Assembly (NCBI GenBank): GCA_012960755.1
Contig: DUAT01000009.1
Coordinates: 1 to 45,877, forward strand
Length of the DNA stretch: 45,877 nucleotides
Source of the DNA: Gammaproteobacteria bacterium
GTDB lineage: Bacteria > Pseudomonadota > Gammaproteobacteria > Pseudomonadales > Azotimanducaceae_A
Reading direction: 5' to 3'
Positions 1 through 9,405 of this stretch are shown piece after piece (the stretch's first letter is position 1; the number at the start of each line of letters is the position of its first letter). The notes below the pieces were generated by a model that made no database searches, was not told the origin of the DNA, and was given only the letters and a program-made list of their open reading frames with translations. A program made the translations under genes and the position numbers.

Positions 1-1805
1 GTCATTTTATCGGCGTCATAGTTGGTTGGGTAGAACGGTTCACCCCGGGTACGGTTAGTGCCGCCGGGACGATAGCCGACTGTCCACAGACCGTAAACCA
101 TCGTGTCAGGGTTAATGTGATACGCCACGCTCAGCTTCGGTACGAACTCCGTCTCATCCCCTTTATGATCAGGAATCGCGGGGTTGCCGTCGGCATCCAG
201 ATATTCGTCCAGTAGATTGTTGTTCGGATGTTCAACGAAGTAAATATTGTTGTTCGTCCTGTCGAAGTAACGACCGCCGACAGTGATGTCGAGTTTTTCG
301 GTTGCGTGCCATACAGCTTCACCAAATATCGCTTTTTGCTCCCAGTCAGTGGAGCTATCCGAGTACCAGGTTTCTCGCGCATCGGGAAACGCACCTGCAA
401 CGCCATCACCGTAGTAAAACTCCATAAACTTCAAGGCAACGGAATCCTGATAGTCATTGCTGGTTGGAAAACCGAAGTCTGCTTGCCAGGCGTTTGTACT
501 GTCTTCATAGTACAACCCAACTAACCAGTCCAATGTGTCACCCTGGGAAGACAAGCGAATCTCCTGGGTAAATCGCTCCTGCTGTGCCGGAGCAGAATAA
601 GCCGCAAGATAGTCACCCTCTGCTGTTGGGGCATTACAGTAAGACCCCCAGAAGATAACCTCATCCGCATTACCAGGGTTTCGAAAATAGTATGGATATG
701 AAGCGGCACCAGGATCGGCGTATGTCTGACAATAAAGTCCAGCCCAATAATGATGGTATACCGTAATGTCGTAGACGGTTTTAATATCACGATCATAATA
801 AGACGTGGCGGAGACGAGTTGTGCGAAACCCAGATCACCCTCGATGGTGAGCGAATACATATCGTACTCGTCATCACTAAAGTCATTGAAAAACTTGATG
901 GTCTCAAGATCGCCAACATTCGGGTCGTAGTCGTTATCAAACCCGGATTCTGTCAGCTGATGGATAGCACTCACGGTAGCAGCCCAGTCGTCGTTTATCT
1001 CCCAACGAAGCGCAGCACGCCAGCCAGATACCTCAGAGTCATTTGCATCCTTTTTTACAAAAGCGGCATTATCCAGGGTACCAAACCCGGCGATAGTGTT
1101 ACCGACGGTATTGACATCGGGTGTGCGACCAAGAACGTTGTCAATATAGCCACCGTCTTTTGCCGCAAAACCTACCAGACGAAGTGCCAGCTTATCCTCT
1201 ACCAGGGGGAAGTTTAGAACCACCGAGCCGTCGTAACTGCCTTCACCCTCATTGTTCGCCCTCATACTGGCATCAATGACCGCACCAAATCTGTTCATCT
1301 CCGGCTTATTGGTAATGATACGCAAGGTACCCGCTTGTGCATCAGAGCCATAAATCGTGCCCTGTGGACCCGCTAATGCCTCGACCCGCTCAATATCTAC
1401 CATCCGGATCGATGGTTGATCTCCGGTTGAGGTCACGGAGATTTCATCCAGATAGACAGAAGATGTTGCCTGTGCAATGTAACCGCCGCCTTCAATCGTT
1501 GCACCGCGAAATACGATTGTGGAGGAACCATTTTGATAGTTAACGACGTTTACGGCTGGTATGAAACGGGAATAGTCCGCCAGGCCACGCGCGTTCATGT
1601 CTTTCAGGGTCTCTTCGGAAAGTGCCTGGATACTGCTGGGGATGTTCTGTACAGATTCAGTACGTTTACGAGCGGTGACCGTCACTTCTTCAAGGGCATA
1701 GCCCGAGTCGCCGTCCTGTTCAGCTGCAACCAATGGTGCAGGATGTAGTGCAGCAGAAATCGCTGCCGCAAGTGGAGTCAAAGCAAATTTATGATTCTGC
1801 TGCAT
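1..1805 (-). CDS. TonB-dependent outer-membrane receptor, C-terminus cut by window edge
   Basis: About 601 residues are readable on the minus strand, open to the window edge, so the end of the beta-barrel is missing (family members usually have 700-850 residues). The start is ATG at 1805, behind a strong ribosome site (GGGAGGG). An N-terminal signal peptide (about residues 1-28, ending LVAA) is followed by a TonB-box-like stretch, ALEEVTVTARKR (37-48). The plug domain has the usual signatures: VFRGA near 98, VYLDE near 117, and IERVEALAGPQGTIYGSDA near 138-156. The barrel part is rich in aromatic and acidic residues. Such receptors use TonB energy to import a scarce or large ligand across the outer membrane. 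The ligand cannot be read from sequence. The two sulfotransferases and the MetF-like gene lie upstream on the other side of a 144-base gap (1806-1949), which probably holds its promoter. Confidence 0.93.
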   Translation of the reverse strand, partial: MQQNHKFALTPLAAAISAALHPAPLVAAEQDGDSGYALEEVTVTARKRTESVQNIPSSIQALSEETLKDMNARGLADYSRFIPAVNVVNYQNGSSTIVFRGATIEGGGYIAQATSSVYLDEISVTSTGDQPSIRMVDIERVEALAGPQGTIYGSDAQAGTLRIITNKPEMNRFGAVIDASMRANNEGEGSYDGSVVLNFPLVEDKLALRLVGFAAKDGGYIDNVLGRTPDVNTVGNTIAGFGTLDNAAFVKKDANDSEVSGWRAALRWEINDDWAATVSAIHQLTESGFDNDYDPNVGDLETIKFFNDFSDDEYDMYSLTIEGDLGFAQLVSATSYYDRDIKTVYDITVYHHYWAGLYCQTYADPGAASYPYYFRNPGNADEVIFWGSYCNAPTAEGDYLAAYSAPAQQERFTQEIRLSSQGDTLDWLVGLYYEDSTNAWQADFGFPTSNDYQDSVALKFMEFYYGDGVAGAFPDARETWYSDSSTDWEQKAIFGEAVWHATEKLDITVGGRYFDRTNNNIYFVEHPNNNLLDEYLDADGNPAIPDHKGDETEFVPKLSVAYHINPDTMVYGLWTVGYRPGGTNRTRGEPFYPTNYDADKM

Positions 1806-1949
1806 GATGTTCCCTCCCAGTAAGGAATCTTTCGTATTCGGTCTAAGAGCCGATTTATGCGACGTTATCTTTTCATTTCCGCAAATTCGCTCTACCTCGC
1901 CTATAGGCAAACTACCCTGAACTCACGTTTAATCCCGCAGGATACCATA

Positions 1950-3920
1950 TCAATCGAGATCGGACTGATCAAGTGGCTCCAGGTTTTCGATTAACTCGGC
2001 CAGATCCCTTTCATAGTGCCGCCAAAAGCCAATTGAACTATTATAAATCGGCTGCCGTACCTGTTCAGAACTTGCGGTTGAAAATATTCGACCGGTGGCT
2101 TCATAGTCCAGGCAGGCCTCGTCCCATTCGAGACCACAATGTTCCACAATGCCTCTGATCTGATGCTCTGTATCGGTAACCATGTTTTCATAGTGAACGG
2201 TCAGTACTTTGCCAGGTAGCACCTTCTCCCAGTGTTTCATTATTCGGACATACTGCAGGTACATCTCAGCGAGTTCCACAAGGTCGTAAGAAAACTCCTT
2301 ACCCTGGGCATACAACTGACGAAAGTTAGCAACACAGGTATCCAGTGGCTGGCGTCTTGCGTCTATGACTATCGCCTCGGGCAACACCAGATGAATAAAG
2401 CCCACATAAGAAAAGTTGGATGGTAATTTGTCGATAAAGTACGGCTTTTGCTCATGCCGATGAGCCATCGTGGCAGAAAGGTACTTTGCACCCAATCTAC
2501 TCAATGCTGCGTCCCCAAGGGTAGACATCTGCGATAACCCCATCGCGTTGCCGGGCCAGCTCAGAGGAGATGCTATCTCTCCTAAATAGGGTAACTCCGC
2601 CGTGGCCTCGACAAGATGGTGGCTTGCCAGGATCTGCTCCAGTAGCGTTGATCCGGATCGCGGCATTCCGATAATAAAAATCGGAGTCGATTCCAGTGGC
2701 TTCGACATTGGCTCGCGATCCAATAATTCTTCACGATAGATACTGATCGTCCTGTCGATACCAGATTCGAACTCGGCCCCATCGTAACGAGTTTCGTTAC
2801 GCTTACGGTCATTCCCGGAAACATAATGTGCCCAGGCAGCGTCATACTCGCTCCGATCATCCAAAGCCTTGCCAATCGCAAAATCCAGTTGGATGGCGTC
2901 ATGGCTCGTGATGCCTTCTTTCATCCTGCACCTGGACATACTGGCGAGTTGCACGTCGCTGAATTCATAGGTGCGCATGCTTGCCAGGCTCCAGCATGCA
3001 TCAGCATACACTCCGTCGTCTGCCAAACATGTCTGGTAAGCATCAACCGCGGCTGCACCGTGACCAAGCGCCCGTAACGCATTTCCCCGACCGAGCATGG
3101 CACGGCTATTGTACTCATCAAGCGCAAGACAGCTGGAATAGCTCGATAACGCTGCCTCCGCTTTTCCAATCGTCAAAAATAACTGTGCCAGCTTAAATTG
3201 AACCTCTGAATTTTCCGGCTTCATACTGACTGCCAGCTGCAGCCATTCAATTGCCGCTACATAGTTATGTTGTTGATGACAGAGATCAGCCAGATCCATG
3301 TGCGGAACTACAGATACCGGATCCAGTTGGAGCACACGACGGAATAGACGTTCGGCGCCTGCAATTTCGCCTTCTTCAACTGATATCATCGCCAGCCGAC
3401 GCATCGCGGCCAGATTCTCGGGTTCCCTTGCTAACAGACGTCCGCATTCAAGCCGGGCTTTCTTCAGGTCACCATTTTTGTGTAGTGCTACAATCCGCGC
3501 CAGCGAATTGTCGGGCGTTAACTCCAGATATTTGTCAAACGCTTCGGCTGCGGCACTGGCATTACCGAGTTTATTGAGGGAGCGGCTTAGACCCGCGAAC
3601 GCTGAAGCCCGGCCCGGATCAATCTCAGTCGCTCGCTGAAAATATTTTGCTGCCGCCTGAAAGTCTCCGCGATTTACATACAGAACAGCCAGATCCTGAT
3701 GGGGTTGGGCAAAGCCAGGCGCCATCACCACCGCCTCAAGTAAAACTGACTCGGCTTCTTCAAGTTGACCGACTTTTAAAAGAATCGCACCGAGCAATGC
3801 AGTCATATTGACATCTTCCCGGCCTGATCCCAGTATTTTACGACACTCGAATTCTGCCTGATCCAGGTCATTTTCGGCAATCAGCTGAATAACTTTCTTA
3901 AACTGCGCATCGGGTTGCAT
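1950..3920 (-). CDS. TPR-repeat sulfotransferase family protein (copy 1)
   Basis: This 656-residue protein has tandem TPR repeats over roughly the first 330 residues and a C-terminal PAPS-dependent sulfotransferase domain. The 5'-phosphosulfate loop is IIGMPRSGSTLLEQ (about residues 416-429). The 3'-phosphate-binding region is the DARRQPLDTCVANF segment, preceded by FIDKLPSNF. The domain would transfer sulfate from PAPS to a hydroxyl group, and the TPR array would bind the acceptor, perhaps a protein or peptide. I start at ATG 3920, not the longer frame to 3971, because GGGGTGAG lies just upstream and the start falls 4 bases after the stop of the MetF-like gene, suggesting translational coupling. 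No signal peptide or membrane helix is seen. A paralogue of nearly the same length and layout lies at 4965-6983. The acceptor is unknown. Confidence 0.88.
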   Translation of the reverse strand: MQPDAQFKKVIQLIAENDLDQAEFECRKILGSGREDVNMTALLGAILLKVGQLEEAESVLLEAVVMAPGFAQPHQDLAVLYVNRGDFQAAAKYFQRATEIDPGRASAFAGLSRSLNKLGNASAAAEAFDKYLELTPDNSLARIVALHKNGDLKKARLECGRLLAREPENLAAMRRLAMISVEEGEIAGAERLFRRVLQLDPVSVVPHMDLADLCHQQHNYVAAIEWLQLAVSMKPENSEVQFKLAQLFLTIGKAEAALSSYSSCLALDEYNSRAMLGRGNALRALGHGAAAVDAYQTCLADDGVYADACWSLASMRTYEFSDVQLASMSRCRMKEGITSHDAIQLDFAIGKALDDRSEYDAAWAHYVSGNDRKRNETRYDGAEFESGIDRTISIYREELLDREPMSKPLESTPIFIIGMPRSGSTLLEQILASHHLVEATAELPYLGEIASPLSWPGNAMGLSQMSTLGDAALSRLGAKYLSATMAHRHEQKPYFIDKLPSNFSYVGFIHLVLPEAIVIDARRQPLDTCVANFRQLYAQGKEFSYDLVELAEMYLQYVRIMKHWEKVLPGKVLTVHYENMVTDTEHQIRGIVEHCGLEWDEACLDYEATGRIFSTASSEQVRQPIYNSSIGFWRHYERDLAELIENLEPLDQSDLD

Positions 3921-3924
3921 AAGC

Positions 3925-4809
3925 TCACCCCTGCTCACTTCTGACGCCACTCGCACTAATCGCGGCCCCAATGGTGTCTGTTGCCCCGAGAGTCATGAGA
4001 TTGACGCCGCTGATACCCGGGATTTCAGAATAACTCTGCAAGAGTTCACCGCAGATCAACACGCCTTCTGCTTCCGGGTCGCTGGACTGCTCCAGGCGCT
4101 TAATGACGACCGGTGGAATAAGCGCCCGGCGTCGGTTGTCGCGTAAAAAGGTCGCAATGCCTGCTGACGGCAGTGTCGCAAGGCTAACGATAAACTGAAC
4201 CCGATGGGTCATCTTTTTTGACCCAAGAAATGACATGTATCGCTTCAGAATGTCAGTGTCAAAACACAACTGGCTTATGACTACCTGGGCCCCGGCGTCA
4301 GCCTTGGCGAGCAGTTCTTTCGGTTCCCAACCGGGTTGGGGGTTATGTGCCGTTCCCGATGTGACGATGAGGAATTTGTTGCCAGTGAGCTTTTCGTCTT
4401 CATTCATCAGTTTCGCGGTCGCGATCAGTTCTTTGGCATTCATATCCAGTACAGCCGTCGGTCTCGGCTCGAATCCTTTTGGCACCCTGGCTCCCTCAAT
4501 GAGCATTACACTGCTCACACCCAGAGCCTGCAAACCAAGCAGCTCACTCACCAGGGCGATGCGATTACGATTACGACAGCTTAACTGGACGATGGGGTCA
4601 ACACCGGAACCCAACAGTAAACTCGCTGCTGCAGAAGTTGACATGTGAGTCAACCCATACTGGTTATCGGTTAAAACAACGCCATCAACATTCACGAACA
4701 GGGATTGTGCTTCGGTCGTTATTTCCACCGCGCTCATGTTCGGTTTCAAGGGCAGTTCAGCGGTGAGGACGAATTCTTTCTCGCCCACCGCCCGATAAAA
4801 TGTCTTCAA
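3925..4809 (-). CDS. Methylenetetrahydrofolate reductase (MetF)-like protein
   Basis: This 294-residue protein has the length of a bacterial MetF and its TIM-barrel pattern. TAELPLKPN near residue 16-24 carries the Glu that is catalytic in MetF. VQLSCRNRNR (strand 3) is followed by a LGVSSVMLIEGARVP segment equivalent to the MetF region before the flavin site, and GAQVVISQLCFD corresponds to the MetF GANRAITQFFFD motif. MetF reduces 5,10-methylene-THF to 5-methyl-THF using FAD and NADH. The start codon is TTG at 4809 with only a weak ribosome site; GTG at 4788 is an alternative. The gene lies directly upstream of TPR-sulfotransferase 1 in the same transcript. Its presence fits the one-carbon theme of the two GcvT-like genes in this window, though it is several kilobases from them. 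It may be a side branch of the MetF family, not the housekeeping enzyme. Confidence 0.8.
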   Translation of the reverse strand: MKTFYRAVGEKEFVLTAELPLKPNMSAVEITTEAQSLFVNVDGVVLTDNQYGLTHMSTSAAASLLLGSGVDPIVQLSCRNRNRIALVSELLGLQALGVSSVMLIEGARVPKGFEPRPTAVLDMNAKELIATAKLMNEDEKLTGNKFLIVTSGTAHNPQPGWEPKELLAKADAGAQVVISQLCFDTDILKRYMSFLGSKKMTHRVQFIVSLATLPSAGIATFLRDNRRRALIPPVVIKRLEQSSDPEAEGVLICGELLQSYSEIPGISGVNLMTLGATDTIGAAISASGVRSEQG

Positions 4810-4964
4810 TTCATTGCCACCACGAAATCAGTCTCGATTGAAAAATAGTTTTTTTGATAATGTTCGTCCAGGCAATCACAAATGAATAGCTGGAATCCAA
4901 GTCGATGCCTAAGCTACTATCGAGCCATTCTATGTTCAAGTTTTAAGGACAAAAGGTCAACCAG

Positions 4965-6983
4965 GTGCAATCACAGCAAGAGCGTTTTAATCTCGCTTTC
5001 AATCACATGCGGTCTGGCAATGCCGAGGCAGCAGCCCAGGTGAGCCTCGAAGGATTAGGTGACTACCCTGAGGATCCGAACATCCTTTGCCTCGCCGCTC
5101 GTGCACTGATTGCGCTGCAGAGAGTTGACGAAGCACGAGTGCATATTGAGAAAGCCAGATCGCTATATCCGGAATTTCCTATTGCACACGAGTCTTACGC
5201 CGATTTGCTGTTGATTGAAGGGTATTTTGATGAGGCTGTCGCGGCTTACAAGCACGCCATTCATCTTGATCCGGGTCGGTCAGACCTGCACCTGAAAATC
5301 GCCCGTGCACGAGAACTGCTAAGCGGTCATACAGCGCCTACCCAAGATAGCGAGTCTGCAAACCGGCAGCGCAGACAGATTGCCAATGGCGAAAAAATCA
5401 GCGAAGCAGCAAAACTCGAACGTAACGGCGAACCCGAAAAAGCAGAAAACATCTATCGGGATATTTTGAAACATGATCCGGATAATGTTGAAGCCATTCG
5501 CTTACTTGCTGCAGTCGCCGCCAAACATCGTAAATTTCACGACGCAGAGATTCTGCTGCTCCAGTCTGTTTCGATCGCCCCTGACTTTGCTCGAGCCTGG
5601 CTCGATCTGTCCAACGCGCAAGGGCAACTCGATAAATATCCTGAATCTATCGAAAGTGCCTTGCAGGTTGTGCGACTGGCACCCGAGATCGCAGAGTCGT
5701 ACATTGCCCTGGCCAATGCAGAGGCAAACGCTGGTCGACATGAGAAAGCAATCAACACCTATCAGCAGGCTCTGAAGATAACACCGACTCATCCCGGTGC
5801 ATTTTCAGGACTCGGCCACCAGCTCAAAACCGTCGGACGCCAGCAACAGTCTATTGACGTTTATCGACAGCATATCGCGGTCAATCCTGGCAACGCCGAA
5901 CCCTATTGGAGTCTCGCCAATATGAAGACATTTCGCTTCGAACAAAGCGAGGTGGACACGATGCGAGTGTTGCTTGAAGACCCGGGTATTGATGATCTAT
6001 CGGTTGAACAGTTGTGCAACTCTTTGGGCCTTGAGCACGAAGCCCGTAAAGATTATGAGCAGGCTTTCAAATATTTTAGTCGTTGTAATCAGAAGCGGCG
6101 CGAATCAGAGAGCTATGATCCTGTGACAAACGAAACCGTGACGGATCGGTTGATCGAAATATTCGATGAAGAATTTATCTCACAAAAACAAGGCAATGGC
6201 CTCTCTGACGCATCACCAATACTGATTGTTGGTCTGCCCCGATCGGGCTCTACCCTGATCGAACAGATTCTGGCCAGCCATAGTCTTGTAGAGGGTACCC
6301 ATGAACTGACCGATCTGCCGTTCGTGGTCCAGTCCATTGGTCGATCAAATCCTCAGTCGGAACAGTTCCCGGACTTTCTCACCGCTCTTGGGGAGCAGGC
6401 CTGGTCGAAGATAGGCGGCCAATATATTGAGCGCACGCAAAATTACCGCTCCGGAGCCGCTCGATTTATCGATAAAAACCCCAACAACTTTACTTATGTA
6501 GGCTTGTTACATTTAGCCATGCCGAACGCAAAAATCATCAACGCCCGCCGACATCCACTGGATAGTTGTTTCGGCACCTACAAGCAGTTATTCGCCAGTG
6601 GGCAACCTTTTAGCTACGACCTGACCGAACTCGGTGAGTACTACATACAATACCAGCGGTTAATGGATCACTGGCACGAGATTCTACCGGGCAAAGTGTT
6701 GGACGTGAATTACGAAGACGTAGTACAGGATCTTGACGGTCAGGTTCGACGTCTGCTGGAATACTGTGAATTACCCATCGAAGAAGCGTGTTTCAAGTTC
6801 CACGAGACCGAGCGAGCAGTAAAGACAGCCAGCTCTGAACAGGTACGCCAACCCATCTATTCCAGTTCACTCAATCTATGGCGTCATTACGAAACGCATC
6901 TGAACGAGCTGATTGAGACCCTGGAGCCAATCCTGAAAGCACTACCCGAATCGGACTGGCCCGGCCAGTGGCGACAGTCATAA
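4965..6983 (+). CDS. TPR-repeat sulfotransferase family protein (copy 2)
   Basis: The protein has 672 residues from a GTG start at 4965. TPR-type helical pairs fill about residues 5-120 and 145-320. The sulfotransferase domain begins at about 418: the PAPS 5' loop is LIVGLPRSGSTLIEQ, followed by FIDKNPNNFTYVG and the NARRHPLDSCFGTY 3'-phosphate segment. The C-terminal block SSEQVRQPIYSSS is almost identical to SSEQVRQPIYNSS in copy 1, so the two are clear paralogues. They are divergently transcribed around a 155-base promoter gap (4810-4964), with the MetF-like gene between them. The role is presumed sulfation of an unknown acceptor held by the TPR part. An ATG at 5007 is a possible alternative start but would remove the first TPR helix. 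Confidence 0.88.
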   Translation: MQSQQERFNLAFNHMRSGNAEAAAQVSLEGLGDYPEDPNILCLAARALIALQRVDEARVHIEKARSLYPEFPIAHESYADLLLIEGYFDEAVAAYKHAIHLDPGRSDLHLKIARARELLSGHTAPTQDSESANRQRRQIANGEKISEAAKLERNGEPEKAENIYRDILKHDPDNVEAIRLLAAVAAKHRKFHDAEILLLQSVSIAPDFARAWLDLSNAQGQLDKYPESIESALQVVRLAPEIAESYIALANAEANAGRHEKAINTYQQALKITPTHPGAFSGLGHQLKTVGRQQQSIDVYRQHIAVNPGNAEPYWSLANMKTFRFEQSEVDTMRVLLEDPGIDDLSVEQLCNSLGLEHEARKDYEQAFKYFSRCNQKRRESESYDPVTNETVTDRLIEIFDEEFISQKQGNGLSDASPILIVGLPRSGSTLIEQILASHSLVEGTHELTDLPFVVQSIGRSNPQSEQFPDFLTALGEQAWSKIGGQYIERTQNYRSGAARFIDKNPNNFTYVGLLHLAMPNAKIINARRHPLDSCFGTYKQLFASGQPFSYDLTELGEYYIQYQRLMDHWHEILPGKVLDVNYEDVVQDLDGQVRRLLEYCELPIEEACFKFHETERAVKTASSEQVRQPIYSSSLNLWRHYETHLNELIETLEPILKALPESDWPGQWRQS

Positions 6984-7065
6984 TCGAAATGGCAGAAGCA
7001 ATCAGTGAAGGAAATAGTGGTGCGGCATACCGCCCTTAATCAGACATCCCCAGGGGAACAAACAA

Positions 7066-7638
7066 GTGGATATTGATGTTCCTTTAAAAGACCTGGGATC
7101 CATAAGGATTGAAGAGCTCAGGCAGGCGATCCTGTCCCTTGATGAATCAGCCTGGAAATCACAGACCATCAGGCAAAATGAATACGAAGTGCATCAGCAA
7201 ACGGAGTCCATCGTGCTCGTGTTCACGGACGGTGCGGGTTGGCCAAATGTTGAAGTGAGGCAGGAGAGTGGCTGGGAGCTGCTGTCAAAAACGGCAATTC
7301 CAGTCATGCACGGTATTCTTGCTGAACATTATCCGAAAGGCGGAACCATCATTCGAGCCATGGCTGCCAAGTTACCTGCGGGTAATATCATCAAACCACA
7401 TGTCGACAAACATCCGTCTTTTCATGCGGGTCATCGAATCCATGTGCCAATTACGACCAACCGCAGGGTCAGGTTTATGATAGATGGGCGCCCTTACCAG
7501 CTTGAGGTGGGTAAAGCCTACGAGCTCAATAACCAGAAAAATCACAGCGTGATGAATAAGGGCAAAGAAGATCGAATCACTTTTATTTTCGACTATGTGC
7601 CCCCCGATCGAATAGATCGTAAAAGTGAAAGGGGATAA
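7066..7638 (+). CDS. Aspartyl/asparaginyl beta-hydroxylase-like 2-oxoglutarate oxygenase
   Basis: This 190-residue protein starts at GTG 7066, with AGGGGA about 8 bases upstream. It has the cupin-type core of the aspartyl/asparaginyl beta-hydroxylase family. The iron ligands are HVD (H112, D114) and H160 in NQKNHSVMN, and R170 in EDRITFIFDY is the likely 2-oxoglutarate-binding Arg. HRIHVPI (123-129) and the GRPYQLEVGKAYELNN stretch are typical family blocks. These enzymes are non-haem Fe(II), 2-oxoglutarate-dependent oxygenases that hydroxylate Asp/Asn side chains or free amino acids. It follows TPR-sulfotransferase 2 by 82 bases on the same strand, so it may be co-transcribed and act on the same unknown substrate. 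That link is inference. Confidence 0.82.
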   Translation: MDIDVPLKDLGSIRIEELRQAILSLDESAWKSQTIRQNEYEVHQQTESIVLVFTDGAGWPNVEVRQESGWELLSKTAIPVMHGILAEHYPKGGTIIRAMAAKLPAGNIIKPHVDKHPSFHAGHRIHVPITTNRRVRFMIDGRPYQLEVGKAYELNNQKNHSVMNKGKEDRITFIFDYVPPDRIDRKSERG

Positions 7639-7652
7639 TCAGCTTACCCCTT
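7629..7652. terminator. Candidate bidirectional terminator hairpin
   Basis: The inverted repeat AAGGGGATAA / TTACCCCTT (one bulged A, loop TCAGC) lies between two convergent genes, overlapping the last codons of the hydroxylase gene and ending 5 bases before the potI stop. A T-rich stretch follows on the plus strand (TTATTTTT). On the minus strand it is followed by a shorter T-rich stretch (CTTTCACTTTT). This placement fits a shared terminator. Confidence 0.5.
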
Positions 7653-7657
7653 GTTGC

Positions 7658-8485
7658 TTATTTTTCCAGCCTGGCCTCTTCCAGGCGCAACTGCTCTTGT
7701 CTGCGCATGATTAACCAGGCCACCACAACCCCTAGACTAACAACAACGATGATGATGGTTGCCAGAGCATTGACATCCGGTGAGACCCCCAGACGCACCT
7801 TGGAATAAATCACCATGGGCAACGTGCTCGAGCCTGGACCGGAAACGAAACTTGAGATAACCAGGTCGTCAATCGACAAGGTAAAGGCCAGCAACCAGCC
7901 GGATAACATGGCTGGTGCAATAATCGGCAATGTGATATCAAGCGCTACCTGAAAAGGTCGCCCCCCCAGATCCATTGCGGCTTCTTCCAGCGATTTGTCC
8001 ATTGATGATAATCGGGACTGAACGACAACCGCGACAAAGGCCATGGAAAATGTAATATGGGCGATGGTGATCGTTGTGGCACCTCGTGTTTCCGGCCAGC
8101 CAATGAGTTGTTCACTACTCACAAACACCAGCAACAACGACAACCCTGTTATCACCTCCGGCATTACCAGTGGTGCCGCTATCAACCCCGTAAACAGCAA
8201 TCGCCCCCTGAACGAACCCATATGGGTCAAGGCGAGCCCCGCCAAGGTGCCAAAAAAGGTCGCCACTGTCGCGCTGATGAACGCGATTTGCAAACTCAGT
8301 AAAGCCGCTTCAATTATCTGGTCGTTGTTGAATAACGCGGTATACCAGCGCAGTGAGAATCCGTTCCAGACCGAAGATATCCGCGAGTCGTTAAACGAAT
8401 AAAGCATCAACAGAAAAATAGGGATGTACAGAAACGCATAGCCAAAACCCAGGGCCGTGAGCAAAAACACTGAACGTTTTTTCAT
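7658..8485 (-). CDS. potI: Polyamine ABC transporter permease, PotI type
   Basis: This 275-residue integral membrane protein has six predicted helices; the first is ALGFGYAFLYIPIFLLMLYSF. The cytoplasmic EAA loop of ABC permeases appears as EEAAMDLGGRPFQVALDITLP (about 167-187). In the PotFGHI/PotABCD family the PotI/PotC subunit pairs with PotH/PotB to form the inner-membrane channel for putrescine or spermidine. Its ATG overlaps the potH stop by 4 bases (ATGA), and it is the last gene of the potF-G-H-I order. The C-terminus ends in a charged tail. A related amine substrate is possible, but family membership is clear. Confidence 0.92.
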   Translation of the reverse strand: MKKRSVFLLTALGFGYAFLYIPIFLLMLYSFNDSRISSVWNGFSLRWYTALFNNDQIIEAALLSLQIAFISATVATFFGTLAGLALTHMGSFRGRLLFTGLIAAPLVMPEVITGLSLLLVFVSSEQLIGWPETRGATTITIAHITFSMAFVAVVVQSRLSSMDKSLEEAAMDLGGRPFQVALDITLPIIAPAMLSGWLLAFTLSIDDLVISSFVSGPGSSTLPMVIYSKVRLGVSPDVNALATIIIVVVSLGVVVAWLIMRRQEQLRLEEARLEK

Positions 8486-9405
8486 TGCTCCACCCCATCT
8501 GAATCGTTCATCTGGTATTTCTGAAAGATCATCATCGGAACAACCAGGATAAACAGTAGGACAGTGGCGACTGCCGATGCCAGTGGCCAGTCGCGATTCT
8601 GGAAAAACTCATTGTAAAGCGTGCGCCCGATCATCAATGAATCCGTGCCACCGAGCAGTGAGGGAATGACGAATTCCCCGAGTGCGGGAATGAACACGAG
8701 CAGGCTCCCCGCAATAATACCTGGCATCGACATGGGGATGGTGATGTCCCGTAGCACCTGGAAAGGTCTGGCACCCAGGTCAGCCGCTGCCTCGTGCAAC
8801 GACAAATCAAGTTTCTCCAGGTTGGCATACAGGGGCAATATCATAAAGGGCAGGTAGGTATAGACGATGCCCAGGTAAACCGCAAAGTCTGTATACAGCA
8901 GCTTGAGCGGTTGATCGATCAGGCCAATCCAGATGAGCAAGCTATTGATGGTGCCGTAGCTTGAGAGCATTCCCATCCAGGCATAAACCCTCAATAAAAA
9001 GGATGTCCAGAAGGGCAATATCACCAGCAACAACAACAAATTTCGGGTTGTCGGTTCTGACCTGGCAATACCATAGGCCATAGGGTAGCCAATCAGTAAA
9101 CAGAACAAGGTAGATATCGCGGCGATTTTTGCGGACTTCAAATAACTGATCCAGTAAAGATTGTCTTCAGTCAGGAAGCGATAGTTGTCCAACGTTCCCA
9201 GGAAGGCACTAAACGAATCTTTTGACCAGTCAAACAATGGCGTAAAGGGGGGTTGGCCGATGACAGGATCAGAAAAACTGATCTTGAAGACAAACAGAAA
9301 CGGGATAAGGAAAAATACCACCAGCCACACATATGGCAGACTGATGACAAAACTTCGCCACACTCTATCTGCAAAATCGGGCCTGATCTTAAACGCCATA
9401 CTCAT
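8482..9405 (-). CDS. potH: Polyamine ABC transporter permease, PotH type
   Basis: This 307-residue protein begins with a short cytoplasmic tail and a first helix, VWLVVFFLIPFLFVFKISF, followed by a long periplasmic loop (about 50-90) typical of PotH/PotB. The EAA-loop motif is HEAAADLGARPFQVLRDITIP (about 204-224). It forms the permease heterodimer with PotI. Overlaps of 4 bases at both ends, with potG upstream and potI downstream, indicate translational coupling within one operon. No frameshift or missing segment is seen. Confidence 0.92.
   Translation of the reverse strand: MSMAFKIRPDFADRVWRSFVISLPYVWLVVFFLIPFLFVFKISFSDPVIGQPPFTPLFDWSKDSFSAFLGTLDNYRFLTEDNLYWISYLKSAKIAAISTLFCLLIGYPMAYGIARSEPTTRNLLLLLVILPFWTSFLLRVYAWMGMLSSYGTINSLLIWIGLIDQPLKLLYTDFAVYLGIVYTYLPFMILPLYANLEKLDLSLHEAAADLGARPFQVLRDITIPMSMPGIIAGSLLVFIPALGEFVIPSLLGGTDSLMIGRTLYNEFFQNRDWPLASAVATVLLFILVVPMMIFQKYQMNDSDGVEQ

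Noticed and set aside
521..1748. Protein-coding frames opposite the TonB receptor
   Set aside because: They lack ribosome sites and family motifs and lie entirely antisense to a well-supported receptor gene.
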